DNA of 64,000 bases from Eulemur rufifrons (taxonomy: Eukaryota; Chordata; Mammalia; Primates; Lemuridae): positions 52,162,001 to 52,226,000 of the forward strand of contig NC_091010.1 in assembly GCF_041146395.1 (NCBI RefSeq), in the 5' to 3' direction. The notes below the pieces were generated by a model. The model was not told the origin of the DNA. It worked only from the letters and a program-made list of their open reading frames with translations, and did not search any database. Positions 13,123-25,795 of this stretch are shown here, in pieces (within the stretch, counting starts at the first letter, position 1; every line of letters starts with the position of its first letter). The position numbers and the translations under genes are program-made.

Positions 13123-14769
13123 GGCAGAGATCCAGGGAAATTGTACTACCTGCTTCATTTATCTTCCTTCTCTTAGGCATCATATTCCAGCACTTTCTAG
13201 TACCTAAGGTCTAATGTGTGTGGTTAGTTAACATTTTGTCAGGTTTTACAGTTGCTCGTGGTGGTTTTTCATACTCCATTATAGTTAAGAATGGAAGGAA
13301 GCCCCATCCTTTCAATATGTATTTTAAATTTTTATAAAGTATACTATGGTTAAACATGTTTATAAGACAGTTTGAATTTTTGACTTTCTGAATCTCATAT
13401 GAAATACTGAATTTTGTATTTATATATGCCAAATAGCTAATAAACCATTGTCTTTATTTTTTTCAAGGCCATAGAGAAATTTCATGTTAGAAGAGAATAA
13501 AGAGGACTTTTAAGTGAATCCCTGCATTATGTCTTAATAACCTTCTACAAAAATTTTTATGTTTTATTAGCTGCTCATATTTGAATACCTGCAAGGGTGT
13601 GGTGCTCAGTCCTGTAAGAAAAATTTCATCCCATGACAAGATAGCTCTGTTAAAAAATGCCTTTTTAAATTGACCTAAACTCTTTCTTATACTTTCCAGT
13701 GCCTGGCCCTTATGCTGGGCAATGGAATCATCCATTTTTTTTAATCATTCATATCTGATTTGCTTCCAAATCAGTTTCGAAGCAGTCCATACAGAACGGT
13801 GCACAAGTGCAGCTCTTAAGTCCCCTAGGCACCCCCTAGTCCAACTTAATCACTCCTGGTCCCTCAATTATTTCTCATGCAACATGACTTAGTGTGTTCT
13901 AGATGCTTTGGCTGCTCTCTTTTAGATATACCCTGTCGCGATGATCAATGTCTCCAATTGTTTAAGTGTCATGTATATTATACACAGTCAGTAAACATTC
14001 CTATACCTAACCCTCAGTAGACCAAAGGCATGTCTTTCCATATGTCCCAAATGCATGTATTCTTTCTCACCAACCCAGATCAAGATGCATGCAGAGCTCA
14101 TTCCAATTAGCTGGACAAAATTATGGACATGGGCTATTTCACCTCCAGATTCCCAAGACTCTTTGATCTTTGAATATTAAAATAGGGGAAGGGGTGAGGA
14201 AGATTATTCACATTGGATAAACACAGTGATTACCTAGCATAGTTCAGGTTGCAGAAGGGACTTATTTTTGCTGAGCAGTAAATTAGTGACATAACAGTTA
14301 ATGTGCATGTGTGATCTTTAATGGATCCCTTTATGCTCCTTAAAGCAAGTAATGGAAGTTGATAAATGCGTCTAAAGATGACATGGTCTGTAGTTGCTAA
14401 ATCAGCACCCAGGCTGTGGTGACATGTGCCTGAGTGAAATAAAGCAGTCTTGGATGCTGCCTTGTCTCTGGTCTGTGAGTTCCCTTGAAATCATTGCAAG
14501 CCATGAGTCCCACTGTCTTTTCTGCATTTTTTGTCCCATTTCTCTGTTTTTCCAACCATCCACCCCCAAAAAAAATTTAGGTTCAGAGTCGTGAAATTTT
14601 CTTAAGAATTATTTTATATTCTATCAAAAACCTCTTATTTATACCAAGTTCTTCTTGTTCCCTTGAGGACTTTTTAAATTTTATCTCTGGCATACCATCT
14701 TTTATTGGGGGCAGAATGATTAGCTGACTGACTGGGAGGAAAGGTAAAAGGTAACATAAAATGTCCTGC
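13123..14769. other. Intergenic sequence, nothing recognised
   Basis: AT-rich, without gene or repeat that I can name. Confidence 0.4.
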
Positions 14770-15970
14770 CCTCAATCAAAAAATACAGTGGATTCACAAT
14801 AAGCCTATGAACAGGTGTTCAAAATCAGGGCAATGCAGATGAAAACCATAATGAAATATTACCTCACACCCATTAGGATGACCACCATATTATACAATAC
14901 AGAAAATAACAAGTGTTCACAAGGATGTGGAGAAATTGTAAGCCTTGTGCGCTGTTGGTGAGAACGTAAAATGGTGCAGTCACTTCGGAGAAAAGTTGGA
15001 GATTCCTCAAAAAATTAAAAGTAGAATTACCACATGATCCAGCAATCTTACATCTGGTTATATACACAAAAGAACTGCAAACAGGGTCTCAAGGATATAT
15101 TCGCACATTCATTAATATGAACTGAATTGTGTACCACTAAAATGCATGTTGAGTACTTGAAGATAGGGCCTTTGAGAGGTAATTGAGTTTAGATGAGGTC
15201 ATGAAGGTGGGGCCGTCCAAGGTGGGCCCATGGGATTAGTGGACTTATATTAAACACACCAGAGAGCTTTCTCTCTGTGCCTTTCTGTCTCTGTCTCTCT
15301 GTCTCTCTCTCTCTCTCTCTCTCCCCCATGTGAAGATATAGCAAGAAGGCAATCATCTATAGAGCCATCACCAGAACTTGACCACATTGGCACCCCAATC
15401 TTGAACTTCCAGCATCTATTCATGGTGAGAAAATAAATCTCTATTGTTTAAGCCATCAAGTCTATATGGTTTTTGGTTACAGCAGCCCGTGCTGACTAAT
15501 ACACACAAGTTCTTTGCAGCATTATTCTTAATAGCCAAGAAGTGGAAGCAACCTAAATATAGATAAATGGATAAAGAAAATGTGATCTATACATACAACA
15601 GACTATCATTCAGCCTTAAAAAGAAAGAAATCCTGTCATATGTTACAATATAGACAACACTTAATGACATTATGCTAAGTGAAGTAAGCCAGTCACAAAA
15701 AGATAAATGCTGCATGATTCCACTTACATGAAGTATGAATAGTCAGCCTTTTAGAAACAAAAAACAGAATGGTGCTTGCCAGAATTGGGAGAGGAGGGAA
15801 GTTGTTCAATGGATACAGAGTTTCAGTTTTGAAGAAAAAATGCTCTAGAGATCTGTTACAAAATGATGTGCATATAGTTAACACTGCTGTATTGCACATA
15901 TGAAAATGGCTAAAATGGTAAATCTATGTTATGTGCTTTTTACCATAATAAAATAATACATTGGATGCAT
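14770..15970 (+). mobile_element. L1 3' end (L1M-type), split by an LTR
   Basis: ORF2 C-terminal and 3' UTR wording: 'gatgaaaaccataatgaaatattacctcacacccattaggatg', 'aagtgttcacaaggatgtggagaaattg', 'ccacatgatccagcaat'. After the LTR it resumes with 'gcagcattattcttaatagccaagaagtggaagcaacc', 'tgctaagtgaagtaagccag' and a 3' UTR ending in 'accataataaaataata'. The interruption is at 15113-15506. Confidence 0.85.
15113..15506 (+). mobile_element. MaLR solitary LTR (MLT1-like) inside L1
   Basis: Order typical of MLT1/MST LTRs: 'tatgaactgaattgtgtacc', 'atagggcctttgagaggtaattgag', 'tagatgaggtcatgaaggtgggg', 'caccagagagctttctctct', a CT microsatellite (15290-15324), 'catgtgaagatatagcaagaagg', 'tgagaaaataaatctctattgtttaagcc', 'cagcccgtgctgactaataca'. 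No internal region; a non-coding relic. Confidence 0.8.
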
Positions 15971-15974
15971 GTAA

Positions 15975-16995
15975 TAAAGGCAGTTGAAGCAATAAGCAAA
16001 AATGAAGGTCTTCTCTAGAGCGCATGAGGATGTTTTCATTCTGTTAATGCCAGTGCTAGGTTTTCCCATCAATGAGTATGTCTTAAATAAAATCTTTTTT
16101 CAGGGCTCTGTTGAGTGGGAAGCAGAGGGAAAAAAAGAGTTAGACTAACCATGGTAGGAGCTCTAGAAATGAGGCTATAATTTAGCCATCGCACTGAGGC
16201 AGCCAGGTCTGCAGAACCAAAAATGCAAGCTCTACTGTTGCCACTACAGTAGCCAGTGATTTAGAAGTTTTTACATTGGATTAAAATCAGCACCTTGACT
16301 TGAACTTGGAACCTGACCAAGAGGCGGTGTAAATTAAAAAGTTAATGTCCTGGGCTGGAAGTCGGCCAACTGGCTTCAGAAGAAGCTGCTCGCTAAATTC
16401 AAGCGAAACAATGCTTCCATGGGATCCACAAAGGGAGCCATGCCTTGTGAAGCTACTGTTGCTGTGACAAGCCTAAACTGGGTCACTGAGTATGGTCACA
16501 CACATACATAAATGGCTCTGTAGTGATATGAGAGGATGCTGTTGTTGATGCCCATACAACATCCATTTCTCTCTCATCTCGTTAGAGCATCTGACTTTTA
16601 TTTGGGGGAATTACCAATCCTAGTCAAAGTGGTCTGGATGGTGCTGATTCACTCCAATACTAGGCTAGACAAACAACCTAGACCTTGGTGGAGAATTTCT
16701 TCCTACTGAGAACAGAGATGGATTTAGGGATTGCACATAACCCAAGCTGGCCTTTACTCAAATTTTCTGGAATTGCTGAGAAAGATACACTCTTTCAGCT
16801 GCAGTTACTAAGCTGAAAGAATATGAGTTTCTAGAAGCCATTGTAAGAGTGAAGTAGAACCAAGAGATAGAGCTAGTTTCCAGATGACACTTTTTGAAAA
16901 CCTAGATGTGGATGTGCTAATAAATCTCCAGTTTGAGTTGGTTTTCTGTCATTTATAACAGAAATAGATCTTAAAATAATACCATACCAAGAAAA
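15975..16995. other. Intergenic sequence, nothing recognised
   Basis: No gene, RNA or repeat that I can name. Confidence 0.4.
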
Positions 16996-16999
16996 ATAA

Positions 17000-17155
17000 T
17001 TCCATAGATTTTCCCCTTCATGCCATATGTCTCTATCTGATGTTCCCACCTGATTTGTAAGTTTCCTGAGGCTCCTCAGAAGAACTTGCTCTCTTTTGTT
17101 ATTTATAACACATAGCACTATTTTTGGAACATAAAAGGTGCTCAATAAACAATTG
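17000..17155 (+). mobile_element. L2 LINE 3' end
   Basis: 'tgtaagtttcctgaggc', 'catagcactatttttggaacataaaaggtgctcaataaacaattg' follow L2 3' order. Confidence 0.6.
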
Positions 17156-17346
17156 ATGATTAAGTCCTGTCTCTTTCAACCATTGCATCATTCCTGAGTT
17201 TGGGAGTCCAGGCTCTAAGTGGAGTATATACTAGTGAGTATGTCTGGGTGCTTTCTTTGTTTGTTTCCTTTTTCTTGAAAGTGAAACTCTGAGCGTGTGT
17301 TTTTAGAAAGATGTGTTTTCTTTTGTATTAAAACCAACTCCTCCCC

Positions 17347-17349
<3 letters not shown>

Positions 17350-17384
<35 letters not shown>
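17350..17384. repeat. (CA)n microsatellite
   Basis: About 17 perfect CA units. Confidence 0.97.
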
Positions 17385-17386
<2 letters not shown>

Positions 17387-17464
17387 AGCAAAAGCAATCT
17401 CTTCAGACATTCCTGATATCAGTATACTCATTAAGAGTGTTTCAATGCAAACTGCTGGGGTTTG

Positions 17465-17650
17465 AATTACCAGTCATTAGCTGTATAACCTGAGTAAAGT
17501 ACGCCACCTTTCTGTGACTTAGTTTTCTCATACAGAAAATGGATTCACAGTAGAATTTACTTCATTGGGGTATTGTGACAATCAAGTACTTGAATACATA
17601 TAAAATATTTAAAACAGTGCACAGAGTAGATTCTCAATAAAAACAAGCTT
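17465..17650 (+). mobile_element. MIR SINE
   Basis: 'cattagctgtataacctgagtaaagt', 'tgacttagttttctcatacagaaaatgg', 'ttcattggggtattgtgacaatcaa', ending 'gtagattctcaataaa'. Confidence 0.75.
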
Positions 17651-18524
17651 TACATTGTGGAGAAATGTAAGGCTGAGTAAAGACTCTTTTTTTCTATAGG
17701 TTAAGAAAATCTATTTAAATGATAGATGAATAGAGCAAACAAATAAAACAACAAAAAAAGCATTCTCATTTCCTCTAAAGTGTTCCTCCCTTCTATCTCT
17801 CACAGGCTGGAAAAAAGCACCCAGTTCTGAAAACAAAAGAGCAAGAGATGTGTCTCTGTGAGTAACTTCTACCTACATCATCTCTACTTGCTAAGAACCC
17901 TGATGCTGATGCCTAGATTGGGGAATATCGTTTTGTGTCTATCCTGATGTGCCATTTTTATTTTTCTTGGCTGATTTACTTAAAAGAATGATAAATGCCA
18001 TTATTGGTGGAAATTGTATACATTTTTCTCATTGATTTGGTAGCAAAATGTCATTCACTAGGAGCTACAGAAAGTCACAGATTGTTTTCTTTTAATTTTA
18101 ATTCCAGTGACTAGTAGAACATGTAGGAAAATGGGTAGCCCATTTAGAGAGGATGGTTTCTCCATCCGTGCCAGCTCCGTGCTGCCAACAGACTAGGAAA
18201 GAGCCTGTGCCACTCTAGAACCCTTGGTGGCTCCATCTTGGGCACTGATTGATCATTTATTGAAGTGGAGCTTTGCTGCTGGAACCTGTCCTCTTACCAC
18301 CTGGCACAGAGGAATCAATCTTTGCCCTTTCCAAATTGTTCTCATCAGCATTATTGCCTCTTTTCATTTGCCCTCCAACTTGTACTTTCTCTTTGCTGTC
18401 TCCCTACTTATTTCCAAAGCTGGTGCCTAAAATTTCATTTCTCCACTGCTTCCTTCTCTGTTTTAATAGGGAGAAACCATTTTTTAAAAAATGGAGAAAG
18501 AATTAGTTAGGGCATAGGAATTAT

Positions 18525-18690
18525 GTAGTTCAAATCACAGTGCTCAGCTCATTACTCGATCTTGAGAGAGCAGCTTATCTTCCTTGAGTCTCAAACTCCT
18601 GATTTGTAAAGTGAGGATATAACACGAACCATCTGAGAGGATCATGTGGTGACCAAATACGTTAACATGTGAAGGACCTATGAGTTGCTG
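18525..18690 (+). mobile_element. MIR SINE
   Basis: 'gtagttcaaatcacagtgctcagctc', 'cttccttgagtctcaaactcctgatttgtaaagtgaggatataac', 'gaggatcatgtggtgacc' match the MIR order. Confidence 0.6.
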
Positions 18691-18829
18691 GACAAGCAAT
18701 ATTTTTCTTTTCCTCTCCCCCTTCCTTGCATGTTTTCTCTTTAGTAGATAGTAATTTACCTGAGAGCAAATTTAACTCACTTCAAATTCTGCATTCCATC
18801 CTAGGAGTCTCCTAAACTCCTAAATAATT

Positions 18830-19145
18830 TTTTAAAATTTGTGCACATTAAGGTTCACTTTTTATGCAGTAAAATTCAATGGGTTTTGAAACTGTGTAAT
18901 GTTATATATTCACAATTATAGTGTCAAAGAATAGTTCCACTGTCCTGTTCAACATTCCCCTTGTCACCAAAAACTCCTTGAAGTTTTTGGCAAAAATAAA
19001 ATAAGCTACTATAAACACTTACGTGCAGGTTTTTGTGTGGACACAAGCTTTCAACTCACTACCGAAATACCTACAACCATGATCGTTGGACATATAGTAA
19101 GACTGTGTCGAGCTTTACAGCAAACTAATGAACATTCTTTCAAAT
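18830..19145 (-). mobile_element. Old L1 3' end, antisense
   Basis: 'ggttcactttttatgcagtaaaattcaatgggttttg', 'agctactataaacacttacgtgcaggtttttgtgtggacacaagctttcaactcac' and 'cagcaaactaatgaacattctt' are the reverse of old L1M 3' sequence. Confidence 0.75.
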
Positions 19146-19385
19146 AGCTGTGTTATCTAGTGGACCCTATGGGGATTATATGACTCTATAGGAGTTTGAG
19201 CCTTTCATTGACTCTGGCTGTGTGACAGATTTTAAGATGTACCCCAGTAATGAATGCCTCTGGTATTCATTGCCTTATATAATCTCCTCCTTTAGAGGGT
19301 GGCCAGGATTTGTGATGGTTGCTTCTCACCAATACAATATGGTAATGTCATGATATGTCACTTCAAAAATTACTTTCTGCTGCTA

Positions 19386-19854
<469 letters not shown>

Positions 19855-20308
19855 TTATGCTATATAAGTCTCTGTCTTGGTAGCAGACTTGGTCTAGGCT
19901 CTCCTTGCAGGCTTGATGAAGTAAATAACCATATTGAAACACATGGCAAGGAACTGTGGTCAGCCTACAGGAACTTCAGGTGGCCTCTAGGAGCTGAGAA
20001 CAGCCTCTAGCTGACCAGCAAGAAGCCAATATCTTGTGTTCTGCAGCTACAGGAAAATAATTTTGCTGACACTCTTGAGCTCAGAAGTGGATTCTTCCCC
20101 AGTTGATACTCCATATGACAACCTAGCCCTGACTAACACTTTGCTGCCTATTGAGACATTAAGCAGAGGACCTAATTAAGCCATACCCAGACTCCTGACC
20201 CACAGAAACCGTAAGTGCAATTTTCATTAGCATCTGTCTTAACATCTTACTGGTTCACTTATTAATTAATGAGTTAAATAAAATATCTGACACTTATTAA
20301 TTTGATGC

Positions 20309-20548
20309 TGTATTAGTCAGGATCCTCCAAAAAAAAATAGAACCAATAGGATATGTATAAATATAGGAGATTTATTATAAAGAATTAGTTCACATAATTT
20401 TGGACATCAGAAAAGCCCAAAATCTGCAGTGTGGGCCAGCAGCTGGAGACCTAGGAGAGCCATACCTACCTACTCAGTGTTCACCAATTTAAGTATTAAT
20501 CTCAGCCAAAAACACCCTCCAAATTGATGCATAAAATTAACCATGACA
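20309..20548 (+). mobile_element. Interspersed repeat of 'TGTATTAGTCAGG' type
   Basis: Begins 'tgtattagtcaggatcctcc', passes 'atagaaccaataggatatg', 'gagatttattataaagaattagttcacat', 'cccaaaatctgcagtg', 'cagctggagacc', and ends 'gatgcataaaattaaccatgaca'. This is a well-known mammalian high-copy repeat; I cannot name its class with certainty (LTR-like TG...CA ends). Confidence 0.6.
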
Positions 20549-22487
20549 GATGAGACTTAGGATTTTTAAAATAAATGACCTTTTAATGAGAGGGCTAGGA
20601 AGTGCTAGCAGCCGTGTTGAAGTGCTGTCATTTCAGAACACTCTGCTGAAATGGAAGTGAGAGGGAAAGCCCTGTGGAAGACCAGGAGAACATCCCAGGA
20701 GGAAATACCAGTGGGTACAGAGGCCTAGTGTAGGAGTGCATTTCTCTAGGAAATAGGCAGGAGGCCACTGGGCTGGCACAGTGAGAGCACAGGACAGAGA
20801 AGCAGGGCGTGAGGTCAGAGTGGTAATGGGGAGTCAGACCATAGATCACGGAAAGGATGAGGGATGTTGGGTTATAATCTGAGTGAAATGGCCAGCCATT
20901 GCCTGGCATGAGCAGAGAAATAATAGGAGTTAATTTTGCAATATGCTTTTGTCAATACTATTTCCATCAAAATAGGCCTTAACGGCAGAAAGTCAGGCAC
21001 TATTTTAGACATGTCTGAGATGCCATTTGAACTGAAGTTCAAAGTAGTCAAGTAATTTGTCAAAAGTCACAAAGCTAGCAAGCAAAGGAGTCGGACCTGA
21101 TGCTCCTTTTCCTTGCATAATACGCTGACATCCAGGTCACTCTGCCCCTTCCTATGATCTATAAGGTCTCCAGGTCATTATTGGTGATTTAGAGTCATGA
21201 TTACTAGAGCCATAATTCAAAAATCCCAGCAAGAAAAGTCAAATCAGTCTATATAGGAAAAGATCCAATTCCTCTTTTCTTTTAGGTGAGCTCAGGACTA
21301 GGATTTGTATGCAGTGATGAAAGCTACTTCTTGCCTCCTACTAATACTCTTTTGCTTAAAAATGTCAGCCTGTTCATTCTTGCAGATTTCAATCTACTCA
21401 GTGATATAAAGAAACATGTTTTTTTTCTTCTCTCTTTCCTCCAGTCAGGAGGGTAAGAAATATTTCCCTGGATGATGCTATTACAATATTCAACAGCAGC
21501 TCTCTGGAGAGAAAGGGTAATTCAAAATCTTAAATAAGATATTCAATTTGAGATTAGTTAAGTGGTTATTTGGCTGAAAGGGATTTGACAAACAAGAAGC
21601 ACTTCTATATCTTCAGGTAAAGGAAATATTCAGCTGGATTTAATTAGCAGTGGGATTTTTCTGGCACCTCTCCATTAGGAACCTTCAAGCATTCAAAGGA
21701 TAATTAAAATTTCTGCAGGTTAATAATCACAATAAAGTTTTCATTTTAAGAAATGAGGATTCTATGCTCAAGTACAAAATACTGGTCTGTGATTCCCCAG
21801 CGTATTTCCTTAGAGATCATAGTTAATATACAGACTGTAGTTATGCATTTTATTAACAGTTGTGGTCTTGATCAATTCATTTTAAAATCACACAGCATTC
21901 AAGTCTGGTAATTTTGGGCTTGGAAGAACATACATCATGAATAAAAGTTGGCAATGAGTTTCATCAGAACTCGCCAGTAAGCACATTATCCTCTGTGTAG
22001 CATGGAAGAAATACTTACAGGTTAGAAGAGACTCCTTGTCTTTGGATTCTCTGTAGGGATATCTTCGTGGGAGGTGGTGGCTGAAAACCAGGCATACCAT
22101 TGGCCAAAATAACAATGATGGTAAAATAAAAATACAAGTGTTCTGGGAGTGGGGGGTAGTGGGCAGCTAGTTTTGTACTATGAATATTTTACACATTCTA
22201 AGTGTGGGAAGACATAAATCTCTTTCCCTTTCATCCTTTTGTTCCTCACTGTTCTTATGCCTGGCGAGGAAGAAAGCTTTAAGCAGGATATATCAAAATT
22301 CTGCTATGAGAGGTAGTGTATCTTAGAAAGTAAAAGGTTTGCTTGTTTTTGAAGGAACTTTATCCACGAAGAATGTGAGTGTTGAATGCAAAAGATTCAT
22401 AATGGAAAAATGTAGCTGCTCTGAGGTGACGTCATCCCTAAGGAGAGAATGATGGAAAGGAAGAGGGAGAGAAAATAAGGGAGAAGT
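20549..22487. other. Intergenic sequence with possible MIR traces
   Basis: 20990-21110 has a weak MIR-like 'gtcacaaagctagcaagcaaaggagtcggacc'. Otherwise nothing recognised. Confidence 0.4.
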
Positions 22488-22543
22488 GAACCCCAGGTGG
22501 CCAGGTGACCCCAGGTGGCCAGGTGAACCCCAGGTGCCCACGT
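22488..22543. repeat. Three-copy tandem repeat, 18-19 bases
   Basis: Units at 22488-22506, 22507-22524 and 22525-22543 all follow ga(a)ccccaggtggccaggt; the third has two changes and the second lacks one A. Confidence 0.9.
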
Positions 22544-23059
22544 AACACTGATGGGAGGGGGGCACAGAGGCTGAAAGAAAAAAATGGTTTCCTCCATCCT
22601 CTGTCCTCTGAGTATTAAGAGGATTACTGAAGCTTTCTGAAAGGATGCTATGCCTTTTCACATTTGTAGGGCAAAAGTGTAAGTTAATATATTTATTTCC
22701 AAAAAGTTCAAAAGAATGCCTTGTATATAACGTAAGGCTTAGAAGATTAACATATCTATTCCTCTTTCACCTCTTCCAGTGATATACTGCAAACAGTTCA
22801 TACAGGCTGGCTGAGAACTGATTAAGTTTTCAGGAACTTGTGAGGCTGTTAATAAACTATTGGTAGCTTGAAATTGGCCATGGTGGAAATATTTGCATCA
22901 TGGAATCCAGCAAATGCTACCAATCAGGGTCTCCACCCACCCACCCATAAGGAGAGCCAGTTAAGCTTTTCTCAGCACACTACTGAGGTTTTCCTTTCAC
23001 TGCTCAGTTCTAGGCCACGTGGCTTTTCCTCACTCCCCAGCCTACTGATAACCCTCTCT

Positions 23060-23960
23060 TAGATGTCACAGACAGCATGATTTCCAAACACAGTTATCCC
23101 CACACAGTCCACATCCTTCAAAAGGAAATTTCAGATGAACATTTTTCCCAGTTAGCAAAGGTCACTGATGAGCAGGATGATACATGTGAATCATTTTAAA
23201 AAATATGCAGCTGTTATAGACCTATTAATTGAAAGTTTCACTGACTTTGAGAATCATGACATCACACTCAAATTAGCATTTCAGCCTAATCTAGTTGATA
23301 TCATCAAGGCACCTAAAGAACCACAGATAGCATTGTTGAGCTCTCAGTAGATTACATTTTAAAGTCATTGTTTGATGCTAAGAAAGATCCAACTGAAATA
23401 TGGAAAAATGCAGTAGAACCGCAGTCCCCAAGCCCCAGAACTGGGCCACTCATCACTGCCTGAGCTCTGCCTCCCTCTCCCTCCACTGTCCATTGAAAAA
23501 TTGTCTTCCATGAAACTGGTCTCTGGTGCCAAAAAGGTTGGGGACTGCTGCAGTAGAATACCCATGCCTTCGACAACATGCCTGAAGAATGCTTTCTTGC
23601 TTTTTGACTATTTATTGCTGGGATCTACATTCTCCTCCTTAACCCAAATCACGATGCCCTTAAACTCACAAATGACTGATGCCCATGTAGAGAATAAGCT
23701 AAAACTGCAGACCTCCATGCTGCAACCAAATACTCAAATGCTCTCCAACAAAAAGCAGACACAAAAAAGTCATTAAAAGGTTAGTTAACTTCAAAAATCA
23801 CCAAATAGTTTCATTTTTTGAAATTATTAAGTAGATAGTAGTTAGAGTTTTACAAAATGATGTATATTTTTAAGTATATCTATTTGAAGTTTCTTGAATG
23901 TGGCCTTATTTGATTACAGCTAAATTAATATGGCCTTTTAACATGAAAAGTTTCCCCATC
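23060..23960 (+). pseudogene. Decayed hAT-family transposase gene
   Basis: Remnant of the C-terminal half of a hAT (Charlie-like) transposase. In one frame 23168-23350 reads FKKYAAVIDLLIESFTDFEN, later IIKAPKEPQIALLSSQ, the typical hAT 'KAP..Q..L..LQ' block. It continues past a stop with LFDAKKDPTEIWKNAVE, where a MITE is inserted. After it, 23640-23776 gives NSQMTDAHVENKLKLQ and the end SNKKQTQKSH, the hAT dimerisation-domain ending. A hAT-like terminus 'gtttccccatccctg' closes the element at about 23964. In-frame stops and shifts show that it is dead. Confidence 0.7.
23419..23549. mobile_element. Small hAT MITE inserted in the transposase relic
   Basis: 131 bases. Ends are inverted repeats: 'gcagtccccaagccc' at left, 'ggttggggactgc' at right. 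The flanks duplicate 'gcagtagaa' (23410-23418 and 23550-23558), fitting the 8-base target duplication of hAT elements. Internal 'ccatgaaactggtctctggtgcc' is the known repeat wording. Confidence 0.85.
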
Positions 23961-24284
23961 CCTGAGTTAAAGGCTTTAAGAGAAAAGACTGAACACCCTG
24001 AAGAATAGTGCCTTAGGAATCAAGACTTGCAACACCAACTCTTTTTAGAATTTGCAGCCTGTCAGCCTGTCCTGTGGATTTCAGTCTAAGCCCCCACAAT
24101 CATGTGACCCAATTTTTTAAAACAAATCTCTCTGTATATGCATACGTCATATTGGTTGTTTCTCTGGAAAACTCTTAACACTTGACGATACTGCATTTGT
24201 GCCATGTATATCATCTATTATCTTAATTAACCAGATATAAGAACATTTGTACCATTGTACTGCTACTGGTACTGCTACTACTTC

Positions 24285-24420
24285 TACAATTCCTAGCCAG
24301 CATTTATTGAGTGCTTACTATATACCAGACCCTGCACTAAATAGTTTCCATAGATTATATTTTTAAACTATTCATTGACCGTTTGAAGTTTCTGTAGATT
24401 TCATTTGATACAATTGGGTT
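24285..24420 (+). mobile_element. MIR SINE fragment
   Basis: 'gccagcatttattgagtgcttactatataccagaccctgcactaaatag' is MIR core. A run of A17 lies nearby at 24466-24482. Confidence 0.65.
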
Positions 24421-24482
24421 GAGAGAGAAAAAGAAAAAAGGAAAAGAAAGAAGAGAGGCCTGGGAAAAAAAAAAAAAAAAAA

Positions 24483-25517
24483 GAAAACCTTGCCCATACT
24501 TACACAATCAGCAAGAAGAAGAATTAGGACATTAATTCAGATCTAACTTCAAAAGTCACATTGACACCAGTACACTGATCTTAGGTGCAGGAAAATCTGT
24601 GAGTAACTTGTGAATCAAAGCTTCACTATTAGGGACTCCAAGTACATTGATTAAATTCCCATTTAGTCATAGCATTCAGCAGCATTACTAGGATAATTTC
24701 TAAGTATTTAGTCCTGTGATGAAATTAGTTAAACCTGAACTGGGGAAAAAAAAAAAAAAAGATGACTAGTTATTATCAGAAAGTAGTCTACAAATCAAAT
24801 CTACAGTATTGCCTGTTTCTTTGGAATAACTGAAACACAGAAGAGTCACACTCCATTTAGTTTATTCATGTGGCATCATTCAGGCATTAAGGGTTTTACA
24901 AAAGGGAGGTTTTCTTTCTTTTTTTTTTTTTTTCACTTAAAAATAACTGAGGTATATCACTTTAAACCCCACAATAGTTTTTAATAATTGTCACTGCATC
25001 TTTATAAAATATACTATACTCCCTGCCCCTTTCCCCCAAAAAGACTCTGAACATAATTGAAATGGTCTTTTTGAAGTAGGATCACCATTATGACCTTATA
25101 GCTTTGTTCATGGAGACACATGCCATGACAACTGATGTATATAAGACTTTTTTTGCCCCCTGCATTAAAGAGTTCTGGATTTCGGGAGTTTTATATTTTT
25201 TTTCTGCCTCTTAAAACATTTTTATTTCTTTATACTGTCTGCTGGTACCTCTCACTGCTGCTCTCAGTGGTCTGGTCCCGATTGCTTTTCCTATGTAGTG
25301 TATCTAAATCTGAATCATTACCTCTGCCAAGATCCTCTTTCCAAATAGAGTCATTATTCCTCAGGATCCAAATCTCACATTACTGTTTAACTCCTTTATT
25401 TCTTATTTCTCATGTTTAACATACTACCAAATTATATTGATGCTACTTCCTCCTTTCATTATTCTTTTTGTTAAGTTTTATTTTGTTTTTAATTGACACA
25501 TCATTGTACATAATTTC
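24483..25517. other. Intergenic sequence, little recognised
   Basis: Homopolymer runs of A (24746-24760) and T (24918-24933). No gene. A 94-codon open frame at 25135-25419 is compositionally Leu/Phe/Ser-rich and has no family features. Confidence 0.4.
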
Positions 25518-25795
25518 TTTCTTTCTTTCTTTCTTTTTTTCTTTTTTTGAGCCAGGGTCTCCCTTTGTTGCCTAGACATGAGAGCAATGGTGTCATCATA
25601 GCTCACTGCAACCTCAAACTCCTGGGCTCAAGTGATCCTCTTGCCTCAGCCTCCCAAGTAGCTGGGACTAGCAGCACGTGCCACCATGCCAGGCTAATTT
25701 TTCTATTTTTTGTAGATACAGGGTCTCCCTATGTTAGTCAGGCTGGTCTTGAACTCCTAACCTCAAGTGATCCTCCCTCCTCAGCCTTAGTTAAT
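25518..25795 (-). mobile_element. Alu, antisense
   Basis: Reverse Alu: (TTTC)n tail at 25518-25548, then 'gagccagggtctccctttgttgcc', 'gtgtcatcatagctcactgcaacctcaaactcctgggctcaagtgatcc', 'cagcctcccaagtagctggg', 'ggctaatttttctattttttgtagatac', 'caggctggtcttgaactcctaacctcaag'. The wording fits strepsirrhine or old AluJ-like copies. Confidence 0.92.
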
